From: Ammoniphilus resinae | GTDB taxonomy: Bacteria > Bacillota > Bacilli > Aneurinibacillales > RAOX-1 | DNA length: 64,000 nucleotides | Assembly (NCBI RefSeq): GCF_017873965.1 | Contig: NZ_JAGGKT010000009.1 | Location: 1 to 64,000 of the forward strand | Direction of reading: 5' to 3' | In this document: piece by piece, positions 1 to 7,806 of the stretch | Position numbering within the stretch: position 1 is the first letter of the stretch | Layout: each line of letters opens with the position of its first letter | The notes under the pieces: generated by a model | Told to the model about the DNA's origin: nothing | Databases searched by the model: none | Seen by the model: the letters and a program-made list of their open reading frames with translations, nothing else | Made by a program: the position numbers and the translations under genes

Positions 1-87
1 GAAATATGTAGTGTCAAAGCCGTGTGCGTAGGTCCGCATGCACGGTTTATTGAGAGGGGTGGGTCAGTAATGACCACCCCTACTCTC
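1..87 (+). mobile_element. 3' end of a group II intron (domains V and VI)
   Basis: Positions about 17-48 fold as a domain V-like hairpin. It begins AAAGCCGTG, has lower stem CCGTG/CACGG, a two-base bulge on the 3' side and an upper stem TGCG/CGCA. Positions 52-87 form a second hairpin, GAGAG plus GGGTGG paired with CCACCC and CTCTC, with an unpaired A at 82 placed like the domain VI branch point. This arrangement is typical of bacterial group II intron 3' ends. The reverse transcriptase ORF would lie upstream of the window. The small open frame running through here is not a gene. Confidence 0.6.
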
Positions 88-150
88 TTTGGAAATACCT
101 TTTTAAAAATGATCACTACTTCACGCCCTCGAGCAAGGGGTATCATTATA

Positions 151-338
151 GTGGACTCAGGAGACCTTATTTGGTTAGAATTTCCCTTTTTCTCAGGTCT
201 GGAGGACACAGAAGACCTTATTTACATTAAATCATAGGATATTTTATGCTTATTAGTAGAATAGCGTCTTTTGGGTCCGGAACTCCTCGGATTTGGCTAT
301 TTGGCAACAAATAGCGGCAATACGGTCCGGTTTATTTC
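151..338. repeat. Dispersed intergenic repeat, copy 1 (about 190 bp)
   Basis: This AT-rich intergenic stretch aligns along its length with 18257-18448. Shared blocks include GACCTTATTT, AGACCTTATTT, TCTTTTGGGTCCG or GCTTTTGGGTCCG, and AATAGCGGC or ATTAGCGGC followed by GGTCCG. It sits between the intron end and the 3' end of selU and contains no credible ORF. Confidence 0.7.
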
Positions 339-343
339 TCACT

Positions 344-1423
344 TTAATGGGATCTAGACTGGGGCAGTTCCTCATTATATTTGTTTGATTTACTTAAAAT
401 TTGGATAATCTCCTCAACACATCTCTCTAGATCATCAACATTTACAAAGTAAAAGGGTCCTGGATACTCATCTAATTTATGCTGGTATCTTGGATCGTAA
501 TAGTCGGTTAGTAAGGTTGATATAAATCGATAAAAATCGCCTGCTTCCAAAGCCCCCAGAATATCGTCTCTTGTGGCAGGAGTCATCCTCTTTAGAATAG
601 GAGCGATTGCCTCACCGACCCGTTCCCTAAAGTCAGGTTCCTTCCCGTATGGATCTACATATTCCTCATAAATTCTTTGTGCACGAATTTCCACCGTGGT
701 TTCTAAGATAATGTGAATCCCCTTGGTTTTGGCTTGAAGAAGCCAGTCAGGCTGGGTGGCTTTCCCAATTCTTCGGCTCTCCGCTTCCATGCAAACATAG
801 GGAAGTCCTTGTACTTTCTTCAAGTCATGATAAAGTAAGGATTCGAACGTTTTTTGGTTGTGAACACCGAGTCCAATGCCTCCAAAAACGGAACCCCGAT
901 GACCAGCCAAGGCCTCCAGATCAAGGATGGGAAAGCCTCTGTCCTTTAGCATATGCAGAATAATGGTTTTCCCCACACCCGTCATTCCGTGTAAAACAAC
1001 AAAGCGTTGGGGCAGCAGTTCCTCTGTTAAGTGCTGGGTGATCCATTGGCGGTAAGAGCGAATCCCGCCACTTAGCCTGGTAACATTAAGCCCAGAAAAT
1101 TCGGCAAAGGTACAGACTGATTTGCTTCGCATTCCCCCACGCCAGCAATAGATGATGGGCTGTTTTCCTGCCTCAATCTCCTGACGGATGGTCTTCATCA
1201 GTTCTGGGATTTTTGAAGAAACAACATTCATCGCTTGCCACTTGGCGGAATTTTGCCCTTCTACCTTATAGGTTGTTCCAACAACGGCACGTTCCTCGTC
1301 GGAAAAAATGGGGACATTGATGGCACCTGGGATATGGTTTTCTTTATATTCAGATGGCGAACGCACATCGATAAATATTTTGTTTTCCAGATCCATTGCT
1401 TTCTCTATTTCAATTTCTTTCAT
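344..1423 (-). CDS. selU: tRNA 2-selenouridine synthase
   Basis: SelU (MnmH/YbbB) replaces sulfur by selenium at the wobble 2-thiouridine of certain tRNAs, using selenophosphate. The 359-residue product has the family's normal two-part build. Residues about 1-125 form a rhodanese domain with active-site Cys in YCWRGGMRS. A P-loop domain follows with Walker A GMTGVGKT near residue 147. The ATG at 1423 is preceded by GGGAG. The gene is divergent from selD, whose enzyme makes its selenium donor, and the shared intergenic region carries several inverted repeats. Identification is firm. Confidence 0.95.
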   Translation of the reverse strand: MKEIEIEKAMDLENKIFIDVRSPSEYKENHIPGAINVPIFSDEERAVVGTTYKVEGQNSAKWQAMNVVSSKIPELMKTIRQEIEAGKQPIIYCWRGGMRSKSVCTFAEFSGLNVTRLSGGIRSYRQWITQHLTEELLPQRFVVLHGMTGVGKTIILHMLKDRGFPILDLEALAGHRGSVFGGIGLGVHNQKTFESLLYHDLKKVQGLPYVCMEAESRRIGKATQPDWLLQAKTKGIHIILETTVEIRAQRIYEEYVDPYGKEPDFRERVGEAIAPILKRMTPATRDDILGALEAGDFYRFISTLLTDYYDPRYQHKLDEYPGPFYFVNVDDLERCVEEIIQILSKSNKYNEELPQSRSH

Positions 1424-1482
1424 GGTAAGAGCACTCCCTCATTTGATTGATTATAAGTGTATCATGTATGATAATAAGGAGT

Positions 1483-1541
1483 AAAAAAAACTTCCATCGA
1501 AGTATTTTCAAAGTAGATGGACCGCTTTTAGAGGAAGTTTT
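1483..1541 (-). terminator. Terminator-like hairpin in the selU leader
   Basis: A perfect 9-bp inverted repeat, AAAACTTCC (1487-1495) and GGAAGTTTT (1533-1541), has inner CCATC/GATGG pairing. Read on the minus strand it is followed at once by eight T residues, as in an intrinsic terminator. It lies about 60 nt upstream of the selU ATG, with no minus-strand gene before it, so it may be an attenuator. Confidence 0.5.
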
Positions 1542-1562
1542 CCCCCTACGGGGACTACAATC

Positions 1563-1601
1563 CCATCTGAGCAGGAAGCAAATTCGACGTAGTTCAGATG
1601 G
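1563..1601. repeat. Inverted repeat in the selU-selD intergenic region
   Basis: CCATCTGA at 1563-1570 pairs perfectly with TCAGATGG at 1594-1601 across a 23-nt loop. It lies between the minus-strand terminator-like hairpin and the promoter-bearing repeat. It could be an RNA element of the selU leader or an operator. Confidence 0.5.
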
Positions 1602-1621
1602 AAATAGAGGTTGTTATGCCG

Positions 1622-1672
1622 ATAGGAATTTTTGTTCACTTTAACTATTTTAGTATACTAAAAAATTCCTAT
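1622..1672 (+). promoter_or_regulatory. Putative selD promoter inside a 12-bp inverted repeat
   Basis: A sigma-A-like promoter has -35 TTGTTC (1632-1637), a 16-nt spacer and -10 TATACT (1654-1659), and points at selD. It lies within a perfect 12-bp inverted repeat (1622-1633 and 1661-1672). The -10 core AGTATACT is itself palindromic and could also serve the minus strand. Confidence 0.5.
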
Positions 1673-1698
1673 GCGGAAAAATGCGGAAGGGTGATATT

Positions 1699-2751
1699 AT
1701 GTCGGATCAAACACGAGTTAAATTAACGTCTTTGTCCAGTAAAGCTGGCTGAGGCTGCAAAATAGGTCCTGAAGACCTGACGCAGGTTCTGCGTCATTTA
1801 CCATCTTCTGCTGAAGTTGATCCAAACCTTTTGGTCGGATTGGATGTTCCCGACGATGCTGCAGTCTATAAATTAACGGATGAAATTGCCTTGGTGCAAA
1901 CCGTAGATTATTTTACACCTATTGTTGATGACCCTCGGATGTTTGGCCAAATTGCGGCTGCCAACGCATTGAGTGATGTCTATGCAATGGGCGGTAAACC
2001 ACTTACTGTCCTTAATATTGTAGGATTCCCCATTAAAAAATTGGATCCCTCCATCCTGGCAGATATTCTAAGGGGTGCTGGGGAGAAAGTACTTGAGGCT
2101 GGGGCGATCATTGTTGGAGGTCATTCCATCGATGACCAGGAACCAAAGTTTGGGATGGCTGTAACAGGACTTGTTACACCGGATCAAGTATGGACAAACC
2201 ACGGGGCAAAACCCGGCGATGCATTAATTTTAACCAAGCCGATTGGGGTCGGAATACTTACGACTGCCATTAAGCGCGATCTTCTGAACGAAGAAGAAAC
2301 CGAGCGCGTAACGGCCGTGATGGCTGAACTGAATAAAAAAGCAGCAGAGGTATTTTCCCGTTATACGGTCCATGCCTGTACAGATGTTACAGGGTTTGGG
2401 CTGCTTGGCCATGCTAAGGAAATGGCAGAAGGGAGCAAGGTTGGTCTACAGTTGGAAAGGTCATCTGTCCCGGTTCTACCGCGGGCCTCTGAGCTTGCAG
2501 AGCAAGGGATCGTTCCAGGGGGAACAATGGCAAACCATAAGTGGATTTCGGGTTGCGTGAATTACGGAGATTTGCCAGAGACTGAGCAGTTTTTGCTTTG
2601 TGATGCAGTAACCTCTGGAGGATTACTCGTGAGTATTCCAGCATCAGAGGCTGCAGCTTGTCTAGCAGATTTACATTCCGCTGGTGTAGACCAGGCTCAG
2701 GTGATTGGTAAAATAACGGCAGAAAACCCTGGCTGTATTACTATCATTTAA
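1699..2751 (+). CDS. selD: Selenide, water dikinase, selenocysteine-containing (Sec18)
   Basis: SelD makes selenophosphate from selenide and ATP for selenocysteine and 2-selenouridine synthesis. The frame starting at ATG 1699 (ribosome site GGAAGGGTG) meets TGA at 1750-1752 and then continues uninterrupted to 2751. The peptide around the stop reads SSKAG-U-GCKIGPEDL, exactly where SelD enzymes carry the catalytic Cys or Sec followed by GCK. A hairpin suited to a bacterial SECIS follows the TGA. Conventional gene calling would truncate the gene to the ATG near 1831 and lose the active site. Length with Sec is 350 residues, normal for the family. The C-terminal ATP-binding parts (DVTGFGLLGH, ITSGGLL-type motif) are intact. 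Confidence 0.93.
1750..1778 (+). promoter_or_regulatory. In-frame Sec UGA codon with SECIS-like hairpin
   Basis: TGA at 1750-1752 is codon 18 of selD. Eleven nucleotides later AGGTC (1764-1768) pairs with GACCT (1774-1778) around the loop CTGAA. Size and distance fit a bacterial SECIS element read by SelB. Confidence 0.75.
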
Positions 2752-2764
2752 GCCATAAGGGGAA

Positions 2765-2796
2765 AAGCACCCATTCTTCAGTGGGTGCTTTTTTTC
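2765..2796 (+). terminator. selD terminator
   Basis: AAGCACCCA and TGGGTGCTT form a 9-bp stem followed by a T-run. It sits just after selD and at the tail of the convergent glycosyltransferase gene. Confidence 0.85.
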
Positions 2797-3779
2797 TATC
2801 TGGACATCTGATGATAGAGCTCGATATACCGCTGTACCTCCAGAGCAGGTGATGCATGCTCACCTGCCCATACCTTCGCTTGATGAATCACTCTTTGCCG
2901 CAAGGTCGGATCGGTCATGATCTCTGTGATGGCTTTAATGAATTCATCTTGCTTCTCATATAGCCAACCCGTTTCACGATGGATAATTAAGCTTTCATTG
3001 GCCGGATTTTTTCTCGCTACGACGGGACGACCTATGGACATCGCCTCCATGATCGCGAGGGATTGTCCCTCTGAAATGGAGGTATTAAGGACAATATTGC
3101 TGGTATTATACCATTGTGTCATCACATCAAAAGGAACGACACCTGCATAATGCATCCATGGTCGGCTTGCACAGGCTTGTTTAACCTGTTGGTAAACCTG
3201 CTGATCAAGACTTGCCCCCAAAATGGTAAAAGCTAACCTTGGAAACTTTTCGACTAGCTGATCAAGGGCAGGTAGGGGGTGTAGAACATCTTTCACTGGA
3301 CGAAGCCCAGCAGGCAGCAGAATAGTTGGTATGGAGTAATCGGGGGATTCCTCTACTTTCCAGGGTGTCCAGACAGCCTGAGGGATCTTTACCGTCTTTT
3401 TTGCCCAATTCAAATCCAGTTCACTAATCTTTTGAAAGGCGTCGTCGGTAAAAACCGTGAGAAATTCTGCGCCTTCTAGAAGTGAAATCACATCTGCGCC
3501 ACGTTTGGTTTGCAAGTCAACATTAATATCTGTACCGCCCATCGTCACTAGATAGGGCTTTTTTAACTGGTAGCCTGTTTCTCCAAGCCATTGGACAAAG
3601 CGTGTGGCATGAAGAATATGGACCACATCCGTTTGAGGAAGATACCACAGATCTTTTTCCCCATAAGGAAACACCGAAGTTTGAATACCTGCTTCTTGAA
3701 GAAAATGAATAATTCGTCTAGAGGTTGTCGCATTGCCTCTTGGTTGGTTAAAATAGGGAGTAAAAAGTAATATATGCAT
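2796..3779 (-). CDS. Glycosyltransferase family 4 (GT-B)
   Basis: A 327-residue GT4-type glycosyltransferase that probably transfers a sugar from a nucleotide donor to a surface glycan or small acceptor. The N terminus HILLFTPYFNQPRGN and the donor-site region SEGQSLAIMEAMSIGRPVVARK are typical of the family. The rest, with a VTMGGTDIN motif in the acceptor half, is GT-B-like. The start ATG 3779 has AGGTG upstream. It is placed between selD and selA, on the other strand, so it is not part of the selenium pathway by any obvious logic. The substrate cannot be told from sequence. Confidence 0.85.
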   Translation of the reverse strand: MHILLFTPYFNQPRGNATTSRRIIHFLQEAGIQTSVFPYGEKDLWYLPQTDVVHILHATRFVQWLGETGYQLKKPYLVTMGGTDINVDLQTKRGADVISLLEGAEFLTVFTDDAFQKISELDLNWAKKTVKIPQAVWTPWKVEESPDYSIPTILLPAGLRPVKDVLHPLPALDQLVEKFPRLAFTILGASLDQQVYQQVKQACASRPWMHYAGVVPFDVMTQWYNTSNIVLNTSISEGQSLAIMEAMSIGRPVVARKNPANESLIIHRETGWLYEKQDEFIKAITEIMTDPTLRQRVIHQAKVWAGEHASPALEVQRYIELYHQMSR

Positions 3780-3809
3780 ACAATCACCTATGGAAAGGGG
3801 GGTATTTTA

Positions 3810-5201
3810 GTGAATCTGATAACAAAACAATTATTAAGAGAATTACCTGCTGTCCATCATTTTACTCATAATCCGCAAATTTTGGAATGGGTTAAGGAAA
3901 AAGAAATTGCAGAACCCTTTTTTGCTGATGTAGTAAAGGAAGTTATTCAGGAGACAAGGCAGCAAATTTTAGCGGGAACACTAACGGATCTCTCCCACGA
4001 GGAAGTATGGAAAACTATCCAGGAAAGGTTAATCCACAGCCAGAAAAATAATCTTCAACCCGTAATTAATGGGACAGGTGTCATTTTGCATACGAATTTG
4101 GGAAGGGCTGTGTTGGCCCAAGAAGCGATTGAGCAAATGACCGAGGTTGCCATGGGCTACAGTAACCTGGAATATCGGTTGGAAGAGGGAAAAAGGGGAT
4201 CACGTCACGATCTTGTAGAAGCTTTGGTTCGCCGGCTGACCGGGGCGGAGGCAGCGATGGTAGTGAATAATAACGCAGCCGCTGTGTATCTCATTCTTAG
4301 GGAAATGGCCAAAGGGCAGGAGGTTATTGTTTCACGGGGGCAGCTCGTAGAGATCGGTGGGTCATTCCGGGTTTCAGAGATTATGAAAGAAAGCGGTGCA
4401 ATCCTGCAAGAAGTGGGGACGACAAATAAAACCCATCTCCGGGATTATGAACAGGCAATAAACGAGCAAACAGCATTGCTTTTGAAAGTTCATACGAGCA
4501 ATTTTGCTATAACTGGATTTACGCACAGCGTATCCTTGAAAGAATTGGTTGAACTAGGGCAGTTAAACGATATTCCCGTTTATGAGGACTTGGGAAGTGG
4601 CGTTTTATATGATTTGCGTAAACATGGCATCGGCTCAGAGCCCGTGATCCAGGAGAGTATTGAACAAGGAGTGGATTTGGTCAGTTTTAGCGGTGACAAA
4701 CTGTTAGGAGGACCACAAGTCGGGGTGATTGCCGGTAAAAAGAAATGGATCGATCGTTTGAAAAAAAACCAATTGGCTCGGGTTTTGCGTGTGGATAAAG
4801 TGACCCTGGCCGCTTTGGAAGCTACTTTTCGTTTATACCTGGATCCTCAGAAGGCAGCGCAGCGAATTCCTACCCTTCACGATATGCTTTTGCCAATAGA
4901 TGAGATAAAGAAAAAAGCCCATTCGCTACAAAAATTGGTTAATGAGTTTCCCATTGAAATTAAATCAGAGCAATCGGAGGTAGGCGGGGGAAGCCTGCCA
5001 GGCATTTTTTTGCCCACTTATGTTGCGGTAATTCAGCACCCTACTTTCCCAGCGCATGAGATTGAAAGAAGGCTCCGGAAGGGGACACCATCAATCATTG
5101 GACGAGTCACCAAGGATGAGTATCTTCTTGACTTTCGTACCATTCAAGACCGTCAAATCATGCCGCTTGCTGAGATGTTGAAAAAACGTCTCCAGGAATA
5201 A
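3810..5201 (+). CDS. selA: L-seryl-tRNA(Sec) selenium transferase
   Basis: SelA is a PLP enzyme that converts Ser-tRNA(Sec) to Sec-tRNA(Sec) using selenophosphate. The product is about 463 residues, the usual length. The PLP-lysine region is SFSGDKLLGGPQ, and the conserved segment INGTGVILHTNLGRA lies near residue 85. I prefer the GTG at 3810 (MNLITKQLLRELP), preceded by AAAGGGGGG at good spacing. An ATG 36 nt upstream overlaps the divergent gene and has a poorer site. No selB follows, although selAB pairs are common. It must lie elsewhere if the Sec pathway is complete. Confidence 0.95.
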   Translation: MNLITKQLLRELPAVHHFTHNPQILEWVKEKEIAEPFFADVVKEVIQETRQQILAGTLTDLSHEEVWKTIQERLIHSQKNNLQPVINGTGVILHTNLGRAVLAQEAIEQMTEVAMGYSNLEYRLEEGKRGSRHDLVEALVRRLTGAEAAMVVNNNAAAVYLILREMAKGQEVIVSRGQLVEIGGSFRVSEIMKESGAILQEVGTTNKTHLRDYEQAINEQTALLLKVHTSNFAITGFTHSVSLKELVELGQLNDIPVYEDLGSGVLYDLRKHGIGSEPVIQESIEQGVDLVSFSGDKLLGGPQVGVIAGKKKWIDRLKKNQLARVLRVDKVTLAALEATFRLYLDPQKAAQRIPTLHDMLLPIDEIKKKAHSLQKLVNEFPIEIKSEQSEVGGGSLPGIFLPTYVAVIQHPTFPAHEIERRLRKGTPSIIGRVTKDEYLLDFRTIQDRQIMPLAEMLKKRLQE

Positions 5202-5295
5202 AATACTTTCATCCTATTGAATCTCTTTATATAATAGATAAATAAACAACATGGAACCAACCTTAAAGGTATAAAAACAATACTTAGGAGTGGTG

Positions 5296-5490
5296 ATGGT
5301 CATGACAATGGAGAGTATTCAGGAGACATATAATATCGGGGAATTAATCAACCAAAGAAACAGGCTGAAAAACATGCTGTCGAGCGCATCCTTATCAGAG
5401 GAGGAGAAGTGGGAAGCTGATTATCTACTCCAGTCAGTGAACCGCCGTATTCGGTTGTTAAATGACCTTCTGCTTGGCTTAGACAAGTAG
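5296..5490 (+). CDS. Small helical protein of unknown function
   Basis: About 64 residues, charged and predicted helical, with QRNRLKNMLSSASLSEEEKWEAD in pieces suggesting a coiled coil or helical hairpin. AGGAG at 5286-5290 supports ATG 5296, and ATG 5302 or 5308 are also possible. It ends directly against the recombinase gene, so the two are probably cotranscribed. I do not recognise the family. Confidence 0.6.
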   Translation: MVMTMESIQETYNIGELINQRNRLKNMLSSASLSEEEKWEADYLLQSVNRRIRLLNDLLLGLDK

Positions 5491-5499
5491 GTGGGCCCA

Positions 5500-6336
5500 T
5501 TGGAACAAGAACAACTTCTCCAGGATTACCATCAGGAATTATTAAGTCAAAACAAATCTACCACAACGATTCATACGTACCTTTATGAACTGCAAAAGTT
5601 CAATGGCTGGCTTATGAAAAATGAAGGGGACTTAAAGCAGCTAACCCGGTATGAAATCAAGTCTTATATGGAATTACTTCAATTAGAAGGAAAGAGTGCC
5701 ACAACAATCCATAAGATTTTTGCAGCGCTTTCGTCATTTGCCGGGTTTATAGGAAGGTCTGATGTTATGCAGAATATTGCGCTTCCGAAATTTCATCAGG
5801 CACATTACATTTCTCCGCAAAGCTTAGAGCGTAACGAGAAAAATCGGCTGCTCCGGGAAGTTGAGCGGGATCAAAAGCTGCGCAACATTGCCATTACCTA
5901 TTTATTGTTATTGACAGGGATGCGGGTATCCGAACTGGTCCAGCTAAACCGCGAGGATATTCAATTAGGAGAGCGGAAAGGATTTGTACTGATCCGCAAG
6001 GGGAAAGGAAATACGGAACGACGCGTTCCGCTTTCTTCAGAGGCCAGATTCCATTTAAGACGCTACCTGGAATCGCGATTAGATCAGGAAGCCCCACTGT
6101 TTCTTTCAAACTTCAGCAAACGGATTTCCATTCGTTCTGTTCAACATATGCTGAGCCAGTATGGGGTACATCCGCACCAGCTGCGACATACCTTTTGTCG
6201 GGAGTTGGTTGCTGCTGGAGTAGATTTGACAACCGTAGCCGACCTTGCAGGACATCAGGATATTAATTTGACCAGACGGTATACAAAACCATCGGAAAAA
6301 GAACTGCAAGAAACCATTGATCGGGTATTTACCTGA
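5500..6336 (+). CDS. Tyrosine recombinase, XerC/XerD-like
   Basis: A site-specific recombinase of about 278 residues. The N-terminal half (residues 1-85) is the SAM-like DNA-binding domain. The catalytic half has Arg in GMRVSELVQL, Lys in RKGKGN, HQLRH, GHQD and the nucleophile Tyr in RRYTKPS, so the R-K-H-R-H-Y set looks complete. TTG 5500 has AGGTGGG just upstream. GTG 5491 abuts the previous stop and lacks a site. No attachment sites, prophage genes or integron cassette array surround it. It may be a second Xer-like housekeeping or integrative enzyme. Confidence 0.85.
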   Translation: MEQEQLLQDYHQELLSQNKSTTTIHTYLYELQKFNGWLMKNEGDLKQLTRYEIKSYMELLQLEGKSATTIHKIFAALSSFAGFIGRSDVMQNIALPKFHQAHYISPQSLERNEKNRLLREVERDQKLRNIAITYLLLLTGMRVSELVQLNREDIQLGERKGFVLIRKGKGNTERRVPLSSEARFHLRRYLESRLDQEAPLFLSNFSKRISIRSVQHMLSQYGVHPHQLRHTFCRELVAAGVDLTTVADLAGHQDINLTRRYTKPSEKELQETIDRVFT

Positions 6337-6381
6337 ATCTGCTAGGAATTGAACGGAAAAGAAGTGGAACATTAATTAGTA

Positions 6382-6460
6382 CATCTCCCCCCTAGAAGAA
6401 GAGTTGTCAACGCCACGAAAGAACGGGGGAGATGGATTGGACTATCGAGAGATAGTCCTT
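6382..6460 (+). other. Two consecutive hairpins downstream of the recombinase gene
   Basis: CATCTCCCCC (6382-6391) pairs perfectly with GGGGGAGATG (6425-6434) over a 33-nt loop. GGACTATC (6439-6446) pairs with GATAGTCC (6451-6458) around GAGA, followed by TTTCTTGTTT. The second hairpin resembles a terminator. Together they could be a structured leader for the small membrane gene or the terminator region of the recombinase gene. Confidence 0.5.
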
Positions 6461-6551
6461 TCTTGTTTCCAGCCCTTTTTTAGTGAAAGTGAAATGTTCA
6501 CAAAACCTTCACATATACATGTATTATCCTGAAGTGAAGGGGCTGGAATCA

Positions 6552-6713
6552 GTGATACATTTTTTTGAGTTGCTTATAGCTAGCTTTGCCATTCTGTATG
6601 TTATTGTCCATTCTTTATCTGAAGCGATGAAAAGGGATTCCGCCATCATTGACAAGCGTGACCTATGGGGAAATTATGATGTCACTTTAGAGGATATGAA
6701 GTTGAATAAATAG
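6552..6713 (+). CDS. Small single-pass membrane protein
   Basis: About 53 residues from GTG 6552, with one hydrophobic segment (FFELLIASFAILYVIVHSL) and a charged C-terminal tail. A longer frame reaches back to 6483 but lacks a better ribosome site. GAAGGGGC lies upstream of the GTG. A GGGGG-gccaat-CCCCC hairpin plus T-run follows at 6714-6735. Function is unknown. Confidence 0.55.
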   Translation: MIHFFELLIASFAILYVIVHSLSEAMKRDSAIIDKRDLWGNYDVTLEDMKLNK

Positions 6714-6736
6714 GGGGGCCAATCCCCCTTTTTCTC
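6714..6736 (+). terminator. Intrinsic terminator
   Basis: GGGGG and CCCCC enclose GCCAAT and are followed by TTTTT, immediately after the small membrane protein stop codon. Confidence 0.7.
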
Positions 6737-6823
6737 TTTAATTATTCATCCACCTATACCTTCCTGCGGTTCCTTACATAACATAATTAGAGGCCACCCT
6801 ACCACAGGAAAGGAGAAACTGAT

Positions 6824-7771
6824 ATGACTTTAATTGTACTTGATCCGGGACACGGGGGAAAAGATTCTGGTGCTACGGGATTTGGTCTTGTTGAAAAGGA
6901 CCTTGCTTTAGTCATAGCATCTCTTGTGCAGAGGTTGTTCAAGGAGCAATACGTAGTGGATGTGAGAATGACCAGGGAAACCGATGTTTTTATTCCCCTT
7001 TCAGAACGGGCCAATTTGGCTAATCAGTGGAAAGCTGATTTATTTATTGCCTTCCACCATAATGCCTCAGGTGGGGAAGGTTTTGAATCCTATATATATC
7101 CCTCCGCACGTGGGACTAAAGTCGAAGAAATTCAAAATAAACTTCATGACACCATGATGTCTTATATGAAAAATTACGGGGTAAAGGACCGTGGGAAAAA
7201 GCAGGCTAATTTTGCAGTGGTTCGAGAAACCCGCATGCCGGCTATCCTATTGGAGAATTTATTTGTGGATAATGCCCACGATGCTTCTTTATTAAAACAA
7301 CAGAGTTTTTTACAAGGTCTTGCTCAATCTGTTGTAAACGGAGTGGCATTAGCCATTCAGCTGATCCCTCGCCCATCTCAACAGCCAATCCCCGTAGCCC
7401 CTACAGCACCAGCCGCACCCCCAACCGCACCTCCAAGTTCTCCACACTGGGCAAAGCCTGCACATGATGCTCTGCGGGCTGCTGGTTTTCTATTATCCGA
7501 TCATACGGCCAATTTGGATCAACCAGCTAGTGAGGGGATGGTCATCACCCTGTTTAACCGTCTCCGGGAAGCTTTGAATATTCAACAAGCACAAACAACC
7601 CCAGCTCCACCTAATAACTCTCCTAATGAACATTGGGCAGCTCTAGCTAATGATGAGTTAATGAAGGCTAGGATTCTGCAGAGCGACCATCGTGGGCACC
7701 TTGACGAACCAGCATCTGAGGCGATGGTTATTGAAGTGGCCAACCGAATTTGGCAGGCAGCAAAGAAATAG
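6824..7771 (+). CDS. N-acetylmuramoyl-L-alanine amidase (Amidase_3) with C-terminal repeats
   Basis: Cleaves the amide bond between muramic acid and the stem peptide of peptidoglycan. Residues about 1-180 are the zinc amidase domain: DPGHGG with the first Zn His, VEKDL with the Zn Glu, AFHHN with the third Zn ligand and ILLENLF with the catalytic Glu. A Pro/Ala-rich linker (about 186-208) leads to two repeats of about 45 residues. They begin HWAKPAHDAL and HWAALANDEL, each has SDH and PASE motifs, and they are probably cell-wall binding. No signal peptide is visible, so release may be in the mother cell, by lysis or by a non-classical route. ATG 6824 has AAAGGAG upstream. Confidence 0.92.
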   Translation: MTLIVLDPGHGGKDSGATGFGLVEKDLALVIASLVQRLFKEQYVVDVRMTRETDVFIPLSERANLANQWKADLFIAFHHNASGGEGFESYIYPSARGTKVEEIQNKLHDTMMSYMKNYGVKDRGKKQANFAVVRETRMPAILLENLFVDNAHDASLLKQQSFLQGLAQSVVNGVALAIQLIPRPSQQPIPVAPTAPAAPPTAPPSSPHWAKPAHDALRAAGFLLSDHTANLDQPASEGMVITLFNRLREALNIQQAQTTPAPPNNSPNEHWAALANDELMKARILQSDHRGHLDEPASEAMVIEVANRIWQAAKK

Positions 7772-7806
7772 GCCGTTCTCATATATGAGACGGCCTTCTT
7801 TTCTTT
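7771..7806. terminator. Bidirectional terminator between amidase and pit
   Basis: GGCCGTTCTCATA and TATGAGACGGCC pair almost perfectly and are followed by a T-rich run on the plus strand. The two flanking genes converge here. Confidence 0.85.

Noticed and set aside
22-237. Open reading frame of 71 codons at the left edge
   Set aside because: It crosses the domain V-VI hairpins of the intron end and a non-coding repeat, has no ribosome site and no protein-like composition.
1447-1644. Possible tRNA-Sec (selC) or small ORF between selU and selD
   Set aside because: No 8-bp acceptor stem with TCA anticodon arm and long variable arm can be drawn on either strand; the hairpins fit a leader terminator better, and the ORF has no start signal.
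5491-6336. Prophage or integron around the tyrosine recombinase
   Set aside because: No phage structural, lysis or cassette genes adjoin it, and no duplicated attachment site was seen. The nearby amidase alone is not evidence of a phage.
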